Part shown: positions 45,340-58,290 of the stretch, in pieces | Layout: each line of letters opens with the position of its first letter | Position numbering within the stretch: the stretch's first letter is position 1 | Origin: Phragmites australis | Taxonomy: Eukaryota; Streptophyta; Magnoliopsida; Poales; Poaceae | DNA length: 64,000 nt | Direction: 5' to 3' | Assembly (NCBI RefSeq): GCF_958298935.1 | Contig: NC_084943.1 | Coordinates: forward strand, 14,129,001 to 14,193,000 | Position numbers and translations under genes: made by a program | Notes under the pieces: generated by a model | What the model was told of the DNA's origin: nothing | Seen by the model: the letters and a program-made list of their open reading frames with translations, nothing else | The model's database searches: none

Positions 45340-48300
45340 GTTGGCAGATGTTCAATTACAGATGAGCACTGTTTATGACCCTCTGGATAGACTGAGCGAG
45401 TTAAACAGTCTATTGAAACATTTTTAAGATGTTTTCTCCATACTTTCCCTAAACATTGAATTAAGTGGTTAACATTGTCTGAGTATTGATACAACACCAG
45501 TTTCCATTCTGCTCTCAAGTATTCTCCTTTTCAAGTTCTCTATGGACACCCACCTAGACATTCGGTTTGGAATCACCTGTTGTCAGCTCATTATTGGATG
45601 TTGAGCAGTGTCTCCCTGAAAGATCACTGATTTAGACTGTAATCAAGCAACATCTGGAACGAGATCAAGCGCGAATGAAGTAGCACGCTGACAAGAAACG
45701 GTCAGAAACGTGTCTTTGCTGTCAATGACATGGTATGTCTTAAGTTACATCCATATGTGCAGTCCTCTCCAGATCTTGCCAAAAATTGTCATTTAAGTAC
45801 TTTGGACCATTTCACATTGTGGACAAGATTGGTTCAATGGCTTATCGGTTGGATTTACCAAGTCACAGCTCCATTCATCTGGTTTTCTAGGTCTCTCAAC
45901 TAAAAAAAAACAATCGGCAGCACGAAGGTGATATCTAAAATTCTTGACACTTCTATTGAGTTTTAGGCCCCTGAACAAATGTTGCAAAGTGTGAGAGTAT
46001 GAGGATTGGTTTAATGTTATGTGTATATTGCATTGAGCCTCGATGGCTGAATAATATAGTACAGATGGCTTAGATATCAAGCAACCCTAGAGATAGGATG
46101 GAATCCAATCCTAACCTACCATAACAAACGGATCCTTGTGTACCCTATACCATATACTCTAACATCCCCCATAGTTGCGGTGGGAGCGTCGCAGATGATG
46201 AGATTGGAGAGGAAGACGAATGATATCCCCCCGTAGTTGAAACAGCGCGATGCAGATGATGTGACTTTAGAAACCGATGAGTTGCTCATGCAGATGGTAG
46301 CCCTTGTGACTGATGTCGAGGTAGCCAAGGGTGAGGCGACTAGCCATGGTTGAGAATGCAGTGCGTGAGATAGCCGTGGTCGACGTAGTTATAGTAGGGT
46401 TGTTGTGGTCGAGGGAGCTGCACATGAAGCCACGGGCGTAAGAGGCACCAGGGTGACAGGTGCTGGGATGCTCGAGAGAAGAAGATGGTGACGCGAATGA
46501 GGCAGTCGTCGAGGAAGAGGTCGATGCCGAGGTGTGCATCTGGTTTGCTAGGCCCTCGAATGCGTCGGGGATGAGGGCACACACTGGTGTTTTGCCAATA
46601 CTGGGTGCACGAAGGTAGGGAGCCCAACCATACGCCAGTGTTTGAGGGACCAGCAGAGAAGGCCTCAACGATCGCGGTGTGCAAAGCGGCGAGGAGGAAA
46701 AAGTGCTGATGTAGCCCATGGTTCTGGGAGTAGACAAAGAGGTCGAGGAGGAGACTACGACGTTGGCGACGAGGTTGTGCTAGAAGAAGGCGGTAGAGAG
46801 GGGTGGAACCAGTGGCCTGGTGCGGCAATACCGGTGTTTGAGAGAACGTGGTAGCGATGCTTGAAGAAGCTGGCGAAGAACACACGAACAGCGTGACGAA
46901 GACCAAGGGCGTTGACGAATGAGGCGATGAAGCATTGAGAGAGGTGACGTTGGTCGGTAGAAATGTCGTGGCGCTTGGGATGGTGATGTAGGGTGATGAC
47001 GAGATACTCCGTTTGGCCGGACCTCGCCAAGGAATGTGCAGCGACGCTGTGAAGGCACAGCCTCAAGTGGCAGCACTGTGGCCCAAAGGCGACACAGCGG
47101 CACCTTGGTTCTCGTGAGGGAGATGCGCGTACTCAAGGAGGACGGGAGCCGCGTCCAATTGGCCGGGAGGCATGCGCAGTTGGCTGATCAGACTGAGGAC
47201 ACGTAAGGCGGTCGTGGTGGAGGCATCCCGAGTGGTGTTCGCGATGAAAACTGGTGTGGAGAGCCATGCGAACGAAGTGGCAGGGTAGCGACGCATGAGG
47301 GCATCCCCTAGAGCGTCGTGCGCCCAGCCGTGGTCATGGATGGTCGTGGTCGAGGACAGCTGTGGTCAGGGTCGAAGACCACAGGCGAACGATGTGTAGA
47401 CATGCGCACGAGCGTGTGGTTGAGGTGGGCAGGTGGCGATGTGGTGATGGAGACGCGTGCACGGGCTCGCACTGTGGCAGGGAGTCCAGGCACGTGGATG
47501 AGTGACGTGTGGGAGACAGGTGTCATGGTCGATGACATGCGAGTGGAGGCAGTCAGTGCATGGAGCCGGACGCTGGATGACGTGGACGGGCGAAGCCTAG
47601 AGTTATGGTTGACGACGTTGAGATGCGTGGATGTGCCGCATGCCGCATGAGAGCCGTGGAGGCGTGGCATGCAGAGGACCACCACACGACGCGTGGAGAC
47701 GGGGCAGTTGCCGGAGATGGGCGATGCACGAGGTGACGACGTGTGAACGAAGGGAGCTGGTGTTGTCATGCCAAGGTTAGAGTAGAGGCGCGCATGATCA
47801 ATAGGCCGCGAGCGATGTAATCCTATCTTGGATCGGAAAAACTAAAGAGAAACATCAATCAACGATCGGCGAGAGAGAAAATCTGATCAAAAGATTAGAA
47901 AAAACTCTCTAGGGCAGCCGATCAACATGATCAACGGCGCGAACCGTAGGTACGGGCGTTGCTGCCCCTGTCGAGATCATGGAGATTGATCTCCCTAGAG
48001 GTGTGCTGTGCGGAAGGTGGTGGTGGCTAGGATATGTGGCCTAGGTTTAGAACCTAAACTCGTAATGCCATGTGAGAGTATGAGGATTGGTGTAATGTTG
48101 TGTGTGTATTGCATTGAGCCTCGAGCGCTGAATATATTACGCACAAATGACTTAGATATCAAACAACCATAGAAATAGGATAATAGGATGTAATCTAATC
48201 CTATCCTATCATAACTAACGGATCCTTATGTATCTTATACTATATACTCTAACACAAAAACGCATTACAAGACGAAAAGAAAAATTGATCACGCAAAGCT

Positions 48301-48593
48301 TCATCAAACGGTCTTGCATGACGACGGAGTTGGCATTGTGGGAGGACATGGAGGCGTTGCGCCAAGCCTTTCCGTATGCACTGTTTGGGGGCAAGCTGGT
48401 TCTCAAGCGCCGGAGCCTGTCACCATTGTTACTTCCCCGACAACAGGCGACAACAGAACTAAAGACCGAAGGAGAAGCTCGCGGGCTAGGCAACCAAGCT
48501 TGAATGTGACTGGGCTGGATTGGATCGCGAACATGGGGGCTCACGAACGGGCCAAGCAGCAGAGACGTGAGCACGTGGCGCACCACGTGTGGT
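45340..48593 (+). pseudogene. Reina-like gypsy: integrase C-terminus and chromodomain, split
   Basis: 45340-45985 carries worn pieces of a plus-strand integrase end (YSPFQVLYGHPPRH-like, ERVFAVNDMVYLKLHPYVQ-like, FGPFHIVDKIGSMAYRLDLP and SSIHLVF). After the later LTR element (45990-48254), 48255-48400 gives a chromodomain-type region (QKRITRRKEKLITQSFI, LWEDMEALRQAFPYA) and a tail to 48593 in another frame. The frame relation across the insertion fits a simple interruption. Upstream pol and 5' LTR are missing. Confidence 0.75.
45990..48254 (-). mobile_element. Non-autonomous copia-like LTR element, short LTRs
   Basis: Direct repeats 45990-46164 (175 bp) and 48071-48254 (184 bp), both starting TGTGAGAGTATGAGGATTGG and ending CTCTAACA. 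Flanks CAAAG (45985-45989) and CAAAA (48255-48259) form a TSD with one change. A primer-site remnant (TGGCATTACGAG, minus, 48059-48070) abuts the right LTR, so the element points left. The 1.9-kb interior has long GC-rich frames without gag or pol motifs. LTRs are visibly diverged, so it is an old copy. Confidence 0.75.
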
Positions 48594-48753
48594 AAAAGGT
48601 GCTGCTAGCAGCTGGCGTGGGAATCACTGCTGTAGACAGAACTTTACTCTTCTTCCTCTGAACCTCTCTGCTTGATCTGTTCCTCTGTCCGAACTAGAAT
48701 CACACCCCACCAATTACCTCTCCCTGTTCAGTTAATCGATCCGTGCGCTAACA
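48588..48753 (+). repeat. Probable 3' LTR of the Reina-like element
   Basis: Short stretch from TGTGGTAAAAGG to GTGCGCTAACA directly after the polyprotein stop. No partner was seen, so boundaries are tentative. Confidence 0.35.
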
Positions 48754-49086
48754 GATATATGATCTTCTACTTGTATAGTTTCTAAATTAAATGTAGTTGA
48801 ATTTTTTTATTTTACTCTAGCTTTGTGTACCCGTTCCCCTCGACCCTTTCTTCGGTCCCTCTCTTTCTCATCTCAGTGCAGTCTCCGCGGGACAATCATG
48901 ACACAGCCTGTTCGCGGTGGGGAATAGGCGGGAGGCAGCGAACTTGACAAGGTCAAAGCAGCGGCCTAGACATTGAGGTCCTGCCACACGCATCACAGGG
49001 CAGGCCAGTGTGACGCCTACGCTCGATTTTGGTCAAGCGATGGTGGTATCTTGCCTTGGAGTAGCCTCCACAACAGTCAATTAAGA
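48754..49086. other. Unassigned sequence
   Basis: No domain or repeat terminus recognised. GC-rich in the second half. Confidence 0.4.
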
Positions 49087-49729
49087 TAGTGTTTGGTTGA
49101 TAGTATAAAAATTAAGGTAGTGTTTCGTTAGTTGTATGAAAATTAAATTGGATAGGATTATTTTGGATGGATGGAATGATCCTAGATGAGATAATATAAG
49201 TAGTATGTTTGGTTCGATATATGAAACGGTATATAATAATGCTTGGTTCGATATATAAGATACACATATGAATGTGTTTAGTTGCTAAAAAGATAAATCA
49301 TATATTTATTAATAACTTAATTTCTTTATAATATGATAATTTTATAATTATAATTATAAATAAATTATTCTAATTAGTACTGATCTTTACTAATTACAAT
49401 TACTTATAACTTAATATGTCACTATTCATCACTAATTACCTATAATAATTTAGTTATGTCTAATAATATCTAATTGTAACTAATACATAGCTAATTATTA
49501 TTAATTTTTATTAATACTCACTAAGTATATGTAATTACGTGAGCCGACAGAGCAGGTACAATGTCGGCCAATTTTCTGGTATAAGTTAGCTCAACAACTT
49601 AATAGAATATTCATACAACGTGTAGCACCTATCCTAGATAAGTTGGTATCATTTATTCAATCAAACATAAACATAACAGCACATCCCACGTCATCTCAAA
49701 CATAAACCACCCTGTACAACCAAACACTA
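49087..49729. mobile_element. AT-rich MITE, TIR TAGTGTTTGGTTG
   Basis: Perfect 13-bp inverted repeats: TAGTGTTTGGTTG at 49087-49099 and its complement at 49717-49729. 643 bp, strongly AT-rich, non-coding. A second related copy of the left end starts near 49123. TSD is not clear (TTAAGA / CTTATG), so superfamily (Harbinger or hAT) is undecided. Confidence 0.55.
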
Positions 49730-50590
49730 CTTATGCTTAATCAGTTGCAAGGATACAATCGCGAGTTCCGAGGACGGTAGACTCATGGCACGGAACGTTA
49801 CAACGGTGCAGCAGCCATTTTCTGTATGACAAACGGGAGACGGCAGCAGACTACATTTGGCTAAATAGGCAATAACAACAATTCCTTATCCAGCATCTGG
49901 CTATGCAAATTATTGTGGTGGAACTATGCAAAGTATTGATGTCTGGCTAAAATCCCTTCATTTTGACGTTTTTTTCTCTGCTGCTTTGCGCGGGGGGATT
50001 CCACAACATGGTGCACATGTGGCCTCTATTTTGGTCATGCATTTATATTGAGATTTGTGCCGTAAGATTAAGTAAAAAAATATGAGATAGGTGAAAGAAT
50101 CAACAGATCCATAAGGAGAATAAACGGTTGAGATAGAAAATATGTACGCATCACGTTATGGAGTTACATTTCCCCTGCTTTGCGAGTTCTCATGCAAAGT
50201 CGGCTTCGAGTCAAAATCCACGACATGTCGACAGAAAGTATTGCATGATGGTGCTTATGATGCATGTATGGTTTCGGGCTACATAATTGGTATATCACAA
50301 CTTTACTATGACATATACAAATTTATTTATAGAAACTAAAATTATATATTTATTGTAACCATGCTTTTAGTCATAGAAATTAGAATACTTAAGGCAAGCC
50401 AACTGCACGGGCTATTCGGCTAGGTTTTAAAAAGAAGAGTGGGAAATTAAGTTGAAATGTGTCTTAGTTTACATATGATGAGTAATTGATAATGTTATTA
50501 TTTTGGTTTTTGAATTGCATGAGTATGTATATATGCTGCAATTAAGTTCTTAACTAACCAAAGTTGCAGAGAAAACAGAGTTGACATTTT
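49730..50590. other. Unassigned AT-rich sequence
   Basis: No gene or repeat end seen. A 65-codon frame at 50142-50339 has no recognisable features. Confidence 0.4.
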
Positions 50591-51878
50591 TATCAATGAC
50601 TCCAGGAAAATTGCACATGCCGGATAATCTGGTGCTCTGAAAATTGAATGCTCGGATGGTCCAGCTTTCAGATGAGGATGACGCCGGAGCTTTTCAATTC
50701 AGAAGCAAAAGTTGAAATGCACACCGAATAGTTCGACGCTCGGCTACCATACACGCTGGAGCTTTTCTTGCAGAGAGGTTACAAATCAGCTCTGCTGAAA
50801 TTAAACTCACCGAAAGGTGCGGCGATTATTTTTGGAGAGAGGTTGCGAAATGGGAGTCTAGTGGAGATGCACGAGCCGGATGGTCCAGCGATGAGATAAT
50901 AAGCACGCCAGACTAATATTTCCAGAGAGGATGTAAAATGGCAAAACTGAGGAGTTGAACACGCCGGATGGTCCGACGCTAAGGAGGTGACAACACCGAG
51001 ACATCTGGTGTTCACAATTTTCTAGGATGAGTTCTTCAATCGAGGATTTTGTTTTGACTAATCCATAATGGTGTTGGAGATATATGTTTGCTTGTCTTGT
51101 GTTTGCATGTGATGGATGCACTTTGGTGGCCAACGGCGGGATGATAAGGACTAAGCGGGGTACTTGGTGCTGGACGATCGAGGAGGCCGGGCAGGGTAAA
51201 GGGATCCTAGCTGAGCATGTGGAGGTCAAGCAAAGCATGTGAAGATGGATAGAGACAGCGTGCTGACAAAGTCAAGCGAAGGGAATGCCGGTGCAAGTGA
51301 TAAGGCGGCCCGAGGGATCGGGAACGGGAGAGACTTGCCAGCGTGTTGAGTCACGCTTTGAGAAGCGTGCAAGGCGATTTCGCAGTTTGGCCTTAAAACC
51401 ATGAAAGGATGGAGTGCACATGACATCATCATGAAGCTTGCATCGAGGTGAAGCTAAGTCATAAAGAAGCCATGGCTGTTCGATGGACGGAGTAAAAATA
51501 GACTAACATACCCTGGTGGTAGTTATGAGGCCATTAGTAGAGAGGGCTATTTTGGAAATAAGGAAACTTAATGGCTTTACCTTTCTAGGCTTGTAAATAG
51601 AGAGGTAGGGCTATGTGGAAGGTGTGAGCTAGCTATTTGAATTTGTATGCAAGGGTTTTAGAGGAAATAAGAGAGTATAGCTTAGCCTTTGTAACATGTG
51701 AGATCTTTTTGTGAGAAAAATACCTTTTAATCAGCCAAAAAGTGGGCTATCCTTTGCAAGAATGAATTGCATGTTTTCTCCAATACTTATGTTCATCTCC
51801 TTCTAGTTTTCCTCTTTTGGCTCTCTTGCATTATTCCGAGTTTTTCCTTTTCTGATTGTGATTTTCGTTTTCGGTTCA
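50591..51878. repeat. LTR-like sequence with GCCGGATGGTCC repeats
   Basis: 50640-51000 repeats GCCGGATGGTCC-like words, each followed by a short GC/A-rich linker and an AGAGAGGTTG-type phrase. 51090-51780 resembles grass gypsy LTR ends (TTGTAAATAGAGAGGTAGGGC as possible promoter region). It is cut by the Tekay copy at 51879. Family not decided. Confidence 0.4.
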
Positions 51879-53222
51879 TGTAAGACCCTGAACCCGCGAT
51901 CTCCTATACCTCATGTATCCGTCCCTGGATCAAGTAGCTAATACACACAGTAAAACAGTAGTAGTATCACAGACAAACATCATACATAAGTATTATGGTT
52001 CATAGTAGAAAAGGTTTACAAACTATAATGTTTATTACAAACCTGGCTGAGAGGCCAACAAAACACAACGGAAAGCATATGCCCAAGCCACAACCTGCTT
52101 AGAGTGCGAGCGTGACTTCTAAGACTATTATTCATCCTTGCCTTCACCTCCAGCGATGTTAGCATCGGGTTCCCCATCTAAATGATAGCAAGAATGAGTA
52201 CGGAAGGTACTCAGCAAGCCCTATACTAATTCAAGGTGTTTGATAGATGCATAAAGGGGTGATTTAAAAATAAGGCTTTATGGCTTAATTTTAAACATAA
52301 AGTAGTTTATGCAGGTATCCAATTGTATCATCTATGATTGACTTTAAAATAATTTAATAGTTCAAAACCAGGTAACAAGCTATATCTGGAGTTTTCTCGG
52401 TCCTAGGAGGGGCTACACCTCACACCGCAGTACCTTTCATCACAACTGGTATACCTCTAGTACCACACAGATCCTAGCGAATTTAGCCAGCAACCTCATC
52501 ACACTGACATCTTGTCCACACACTCACTCATCAAGACGCACGCACTAGAGTCTAGTCAAAAAAGGTTCTTCCTTCGCATGTCCATGACCGTGGACACGGC
52601 TATTCAAATAATTTTACACTCTACAGAGGTTGTACAACTTTACCACGTGATATGCTCAGCCTCCAACTGTTGCAAGCAAAGGAGCGAATCACACCGAGAC
52701 TCTCCAAACACGTTTCCTACCGGGCTTTTCTACGAGATTTACCCCCAAATGCCAGAGTCCATGTATTGAAGGTCAGTCCCCTTTTTAAGCCTAGGTCGGT
52801 ACTAGAAACCTCCAAACAGAGGGACAGATGGCCACTTGACGGCTCGCTACTCGCAACCTCCTAGTATGATACCCAACTAAGTCCGATGAAGGAGAGAAGT
52901 CAAGTCCAGCCCATTCAGGATGCATGATTGCACGGGGGTTGCTAAGGCATCGCTGCGAAATGACTCGGTCCTTAAATGGCCAGGGCAGGTATCTTCCAGC
53001 AATGAATACCACAAAGGTAACTCAAGCCCCTAAAAGCATCCTCATGCATAGTACTACTCTACCTGCCCCTACCAAAGCAGTTTTCACCCATTTTTACACA
53101 TCTCCCACTATATCCCACACGACATCAAGGATTTCACAACCATCACGTAATTCACAACCATTAAGGATTCATGGTATATGATTTAACATTAATAATGATG
53201 AAGCGATATCTCCAAAGATATG

Positions 53223-54535
53223 TGTCGGAGGGTTAACTCCTATCGCAGGGATCCTGAGGGACCCCTTTTTGAGATTCGGCCGGGGGGATGATTGTGAATA
53301 TGTTTGCGGGAGAAATAAATGGGTGTAAATGCGATGGCAAGTGGGGTGGAAGGATCTAATGCAGAAAGGAGTAAATGCACTGGAGGGATTTTTAGACAGG
53401 TTCGGGCCACCCTGAGCGTAATACCCTACTCCTGTGTGGATGCTATAAATGCCTTGAGAATGTCACTCAGGAATGTTGCTGGTTACAAGAATGTTTGTCT
53501 ATTCTAGAGCTTCGGGCTCCTTGTTCTTCGGTGGTCTCAGCTTCTATGCTTGTACGAAGATGTTCTTCGGTCTCTGAGCAAGTGTCTCTGAGTTCTTCCG
53601 TTGTTCAGTTGTTTTTGTCCGTGCCCGCCGGCTCCCTTAAATACTCGCTGGCGGTAGCGTGCCCCAAAAGGGAGGGCATGAGTTCCAAGGCACCATAAAT
53701 GGAAAGGAAGCCATCATGGCCTCACCAGCGCGAAGTGACGAGGGCTTGAAAACGTGCCCCCCGCCCTGTCTTCGGTCGTCATGATGGCGCTGGCGACGGG
53801 CGCCGTGGGGAGGGCCCACTGGGCAGCCACCGAGCGGCCCGACGTGCCTGTTCGGTCTTGTTCGTCTAACACCGCAGGGCGGCAGGTGGGGCACCTCGGG
53901 CCTTGCGACGCTATCTTGAGGCGTGCCGGATGACGCGGGATGGGACCCGTGCATTAAATGTCCCCACGCCCTTCTGCCAGAATGTGGCAGGAACTGACAC
54001 CGAGCATGGCAGGAGTAGTTGGAGGTGACAGGCCACGCACCCACTTAAATGCGGCATCAGGCCTTTCACAGGCTAACACCTCACCGCTGGACCCCTATGG
54101 GGGCCACTGACGAAGGACTTCTTGGGCCGTCAGGGAACCGAGTGCTCGAGGGCCACTGTTCACAGCCCCGAGCACTCTCTCCCGGGATCAACTGTTCGGA
54201 TCCTCGGGGAACTGAGTGCTCGGGGGCCGCTGTTCGCAGCCCCGAGCACTCTCTCCCGAAACTACCTTCCTTGGGTCCACGGGGTACTCGGATGCTCGGG
54301 TCTTCGGGGGACTTGGGTATTCGGGGGCCACTGTTCGTGACCTTGAGCACTCTCTTCCCGGTCACTTGGTCTTCACAGATCATCGGGGAACCCGGGTACT
54401 CGGGGACCACTGTTCATGGCCCCGAGCGCCCTCTCCCGGGACTTAGTCTTTTCGTACCTCGCGGGAGGGCGCCATGTGGCAGAATGCTGGCCTGGCCTCG
54501 GGATTCGGGGATCCCTAGTTCCTGGTTCACCGACA
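53223..54535 (+). mobile_element. Solo LTR, 1313 bp, TSD ATATG
   Basis: Begins TGTCGGAGGGTTAACTCC and ends GTTCACCGACA, bounded by identical ATATG (53218-53222 and 54536-54540). No internal part. It lies inside the Tekay LTR. It contains an internal minisatellite at 54133-54470. Confidence 0.88.
54133..54470 (+). repeat. About 75-bp minisatellite in solo LTR
   Basis: Four imperfect units, each with GTGCTCGGGGGCC, CTGTTC, CCCCGAGCACTCTCTCCCG and TCCTCGGGGAAC-like words. The unit near 54290 is longer by about 30 bp. Such arrays inside LTRs are common in grass gypsy families. Confidence 0.75.
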
Positions 54536-56192
54536 ATATGTATTTCCAAAAGCGATGTCTCCGAGGAGACGTATTCAATGCTAACCATGCTAGATATCAA
54601 GGCATCATCCGACTTTAATATAGATAACGACAGGTAATCCTAGGGTGATATGTATTCTGGATGATGACATTGTCAGGCATGACAATTGTTTGATAGGGTT
54701 AACTACTACAAGTAGTTTTGAAAGAAAACGCAATACATAGCATATGCAATAGTAAACCCAATTTTAGTTTATCATGTTTGACTATCTAAAAACATAGGTT
54801 CGATATGATTAAGGAGATAGTACTGGCCTTTTCAGAAGTTCTCTTCAAATTCTTGGTTGTAGTCGGGATCCTCCTCGCTCCTGACACTTCCCGTGCAAAA
54901 CTCACAGAACTCTAATTGCTCTGCACTTGCGACTACGATCAATAACGGCTATACTAGAGAAGAATCAAATAACACCAATGGAAATCTAAATGAGCCCTAA
55001 TAGATATCACAATATGACAGATGAGTAGATCATAATTTTATATGAATTTCGCCGAAATAATCGCCAAAATCGGAGCCAGAACAGAGAAGTTATGGCTCCC
55101 GGAAGATTTAATCTAAAATTAAATCAGGAAATTATTAAATGGCACTATTCATAGGTGGGATGTATAGGTTAGGCCCACGTCAGTAACCAGGGTCCACTGA
55201 ATAGTGGATTGGCGGGAACCATATGAACCGTAACTGGTTGGGCCAAATTGGGCTCAGATTGGGCCAGGTCCGGGCATGCATGGGCCGAGCTGAGCTTGGG
55301 TTGCACAGTGTTGGGCTTCACAACACTAGCACACTCGGGTTAGGCTGCCTGGTTAATGGGCTTGGAAGCTGGGCCAGCCCACCGTTCGTGGCCACTAGGC
55401 GGCTAGGTCGACCATGCTGGACAGCCAGCCACTAGGCCAAGCCTTGGCCCACTCGGGTAGGCTGAGCTTTGGCCAGTTGGCTGGTCCGCGTGAGCACGTT
55501 GGCGCGTAGGCGCACAAGAGGCGGAGGGGAGGGAGAAATGGCCGGCGGCAAGGAATCCATGACGGCTCACACGGTGAAGTTCGCCGGAGACGTGCCCCCG
55601 CCAAAGTTCTTCAATGGCAAGCTCACGTTGTAGACCTAGGAATTACGGGGAACACGTCTAGGGGCTCATCGACGGCGGCCATTTGTGAGAACAGAACCAG
55701 ATGGTGGCCGAAGAAGAGGGCAACGGCGCGGGCAAAATGGGCAGCACCTCCCCTGCACTGGGAGGCGCCAACCTGCAAAGAAATGGGGCTTGAGGCCCCT
55801 AGGCAACACGGCACGAAGGCCGGCCATACACATGGAGCACCGGCACGTCAGCAATGAGCAATCTGTGGCATGCGGCAAAATGGGTAAGAAAGGACTCAGG
55901 GTGGCAACATGCTATCTATGTGGACGCACGAGGGGACTAGGTGGCTCATCGAGCGCAAGAACAGTGATGGGTGGGGTGGCGGCCGGTGATCCGTCAAAAA
56001 GGCGGTGACGGCATTGTTTGGCTACTGACGCGGGCGGGCTACCGTCGGGCTTGCGGTGAAAGGACGGTGGCACAGGGATCGCGACAAGGTCCTGAGGCTC
56101 CTCATTGGAATGTGGTGGTAGGTCAGCGACGACAGAGTTACGGCGGAGAGAATGGCACGATGGCGTGAGCTATGGCAAAGATTTGGAGAAAT

Positions 56193-56218
<26 letters not shown>
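56193..56218. repeat. (AG)13 microsatellite
   Basis: Uninterrupted AG dinucleotide run. Confidence 0.9.
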
Positions 56219-56224
<6 letters not shown>

Positions 56225-56680
56225 GGGCCGAACGGCTCTATTTGTAGAGGGAGAGGGAGCACGTCAAGGCGGTGCAACGCATCACATCGTGCGATCATTG
56301 GCCATAGCGCGGTGGTGAGGTGGCGGAGTGGCACCCACCATATTTCCCGCGGCGTGGGTGCTCCACACCATCCTCGCACGGTCGTGGATGCGGAAGTCTC
56401 ACGGTGGCAGGATATGGGCGTGCGAGCATGGGTAGCACAGAGAGAGTGAGATAAGAGAGTGGAGATCGCGGAGTCTGGTCGGGCACGTGGGATATTTGCC
56501 GGAGAGGGGAAATGGCGGCCAGCCATGGGCGAGTCACGCTGGAGGGAGGAGAATGGGGGGAGGTGCGGGCGTGACTCGGATGGGCAACGCGTGGCCACGC
56601 GTACGGCCGAGCGACACGCGGAGCATGGGCGAGCGCACGGAGCATGGGACGGCATGGGAGCTAGGCTAAGCGCACGCAGG

Positions 56681-56775
56681 AGAGAGAGGAGAGGGAGTTG
56701 GGCCGAGCACGTGGGAGAGTGAGGAGAGGGAGTTGGGCCGAGCGCACGGGAGAGAGAGGAGAGGGAGTTGGGCCG
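56681..56775. repeat. 35-bp triplicate
   Basis: GAGGGAGTTGGGCCG-containing unit starts at 56691, 56726 and 56761; three copies, nearly identical. Confidence 0.8.
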
Positions 56776-57075
56776 GTGGTTGTGCCAAAATAGAGAGGGA
56801 GAGAACAATCCGGCTCGTGGAAGAAAAGAAAAAGGAAAAGAAAATTGGTTTTGGAATTAAACTCAAATGAGAGATTTGGATTTGAATTTGACTTTGGATT
56901 AGGATCGTTTTAAATAAATATATTTGAATTATGATTTGAACTTGAATCTTGAGCTTCCTATGATGATTTGAATCAAATATATACTTCTTGGTTTTATATT
57001 GGTCTAAATAATTAAAAATAATAAGTTGGAGTGAATTTTGAAATTAATTTACATGCTAAAACTCAGGATGTAATA

Positions 57076-58290
57076 GACCTACCCCTCTTAAACAGAATCT
57101 TGACCACAAGATTCAGAAAGTTCGTCAATGAGATTTGGAAATTCCTTCTTCGGAACCTCTTCGCGTTTCCATGTAGCTTCTTCTTCTGTGTGATTGCTCC
57201 ACTATTTTTGGTAGAACCTGACTGCTGTTCTTCTGGTCTGACGTGTTGCCATATCTAAGATCCAGATGCATCTCTCCTCATACTAAAGATCTTGTTGTAG
57301 ATCCATGATTTCCGGTGGAACATGTTCCTCTAGAACTCTTTGGCATTTCTTTAATTATGATACATGGAACACATTGTGCACATCGGACATTTCTGTACGA
57401 AGTACTAACCTGTAAGACACTACTCAGATCTTTTTGAGTGTCTCATATGGTCCCACATATCTAGGTGCTAATTTTTCGTGAACCTGAAATCTCCAGGTGC
57501 CTCTTATTGGTGATACCTTGAGGTAGACGTAGTCCCCAACCTAGAAGGCATGGTTCCTCCTTCGGTTATCTGCATAACCATTCTATTTACTTTGAGCTGC
57601 TCTCAGGTTCTCTTTGACTTTGGCAACTTTCTCCTATATATCTTTTATTACCGCAGGTCCGAAGAGCGATCACTCTCCTACTTCTAACCATAGCATAGGT
57701 GTTCTACATTTTTGTCCATATAATGCCTCAAACGGTGACATCTTTAGGCTAGCCTGGAAACTATTATTATAAGAGAATGCGAATGATAGACTTTTCTCCC
57801 AGTCTTTTCCGTAGGTGATCACAGAAGCTCTCAAAAGACCCTCCGAGATCTAGTTTCCTCTTTCGGTCTGACCATCAGTTTGTGGGTGGTAAGCAGAACT
57901 GAAATCTAATTTAGTTCCTAGGGTGGTATGCAAACTCTTCCAGAATCTACAGATGAATTGGGGGCCTCTATCAGAGACGATCCTACTTGGGATTCCTTGC
58001 AATCTCAATTTATTGTCAATATACAAGTCAACCAACTTGTCTCCACTATAGGTTGTCTTAACATGTATGAAGTGAGTCACTTTAGTCAGAGAATCCACGA
58101 TAAACCATATGGAATCTTTACCGTTTTGTATCTTGGGTAATCCAACTATGAAATCCATACCAATTTCATCCCATTTCCAAGTTGGAATCTGCAATGGTTG
58201 TAGCAATCCTGCCGGTCTTTGGTGCTCTACCTTGACCCTTTGGTAGGTGTCACACCGTGCAACGAACCCAGCTACATCAACCTTCATTCC
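57076..58290 (-). pseudogene. Second Tekay: integrase and chromodomain
   Basis: Chromodomain remnants at 57100-57260 (EEEATWKREE-like, EFPNLIDELSES-like). 57850-58287 is integrase core: CDTYQRVKVEHQRPAG (second Cys of the zinc site changed to Tyr), [25 protein letters not shown], and HPQTDGQTERGN with the catalytic Glu. Stops and shifts separate the pieces. Confidence 0.82.

Larger units (their letters stand above)
51879..57075 (-). repeat. 3' LTR of second Tekay, with solo LTR inside
   Basis: From TGTAAGACCC to TGTAATA (CA changed to TA), about 3.9 kb after removing the 1313-bp insertion and one TSD copy. The 54540-57075 part has GGGCC-rich sequence, an AG run and a 35-bp triplicate; long frames there are chance. 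Confidence 0.8.

Noticed and set aside
46267..47769. Frames of 103-188 codons in the short-LTR element
   Set aside because: GC-biased interior with frames on both strands; no gag, pol or host domain seen.
54133..54470. CRISPR-like array
   Set aside because: Units are imperfect, spacers are themselves repeated, and the setting is a plant LTR.
54049..54618. 189-codon frame with repeated GCSGATVRSPEHSLP-like units
   Set aside because: Translation of the LTR minisatellite.
56170..56808. 212-codon Pro/Ser-rich minus frame
   Set aside because: Chance frame in a GC-rich LTR with AG and 35-bp repeats.
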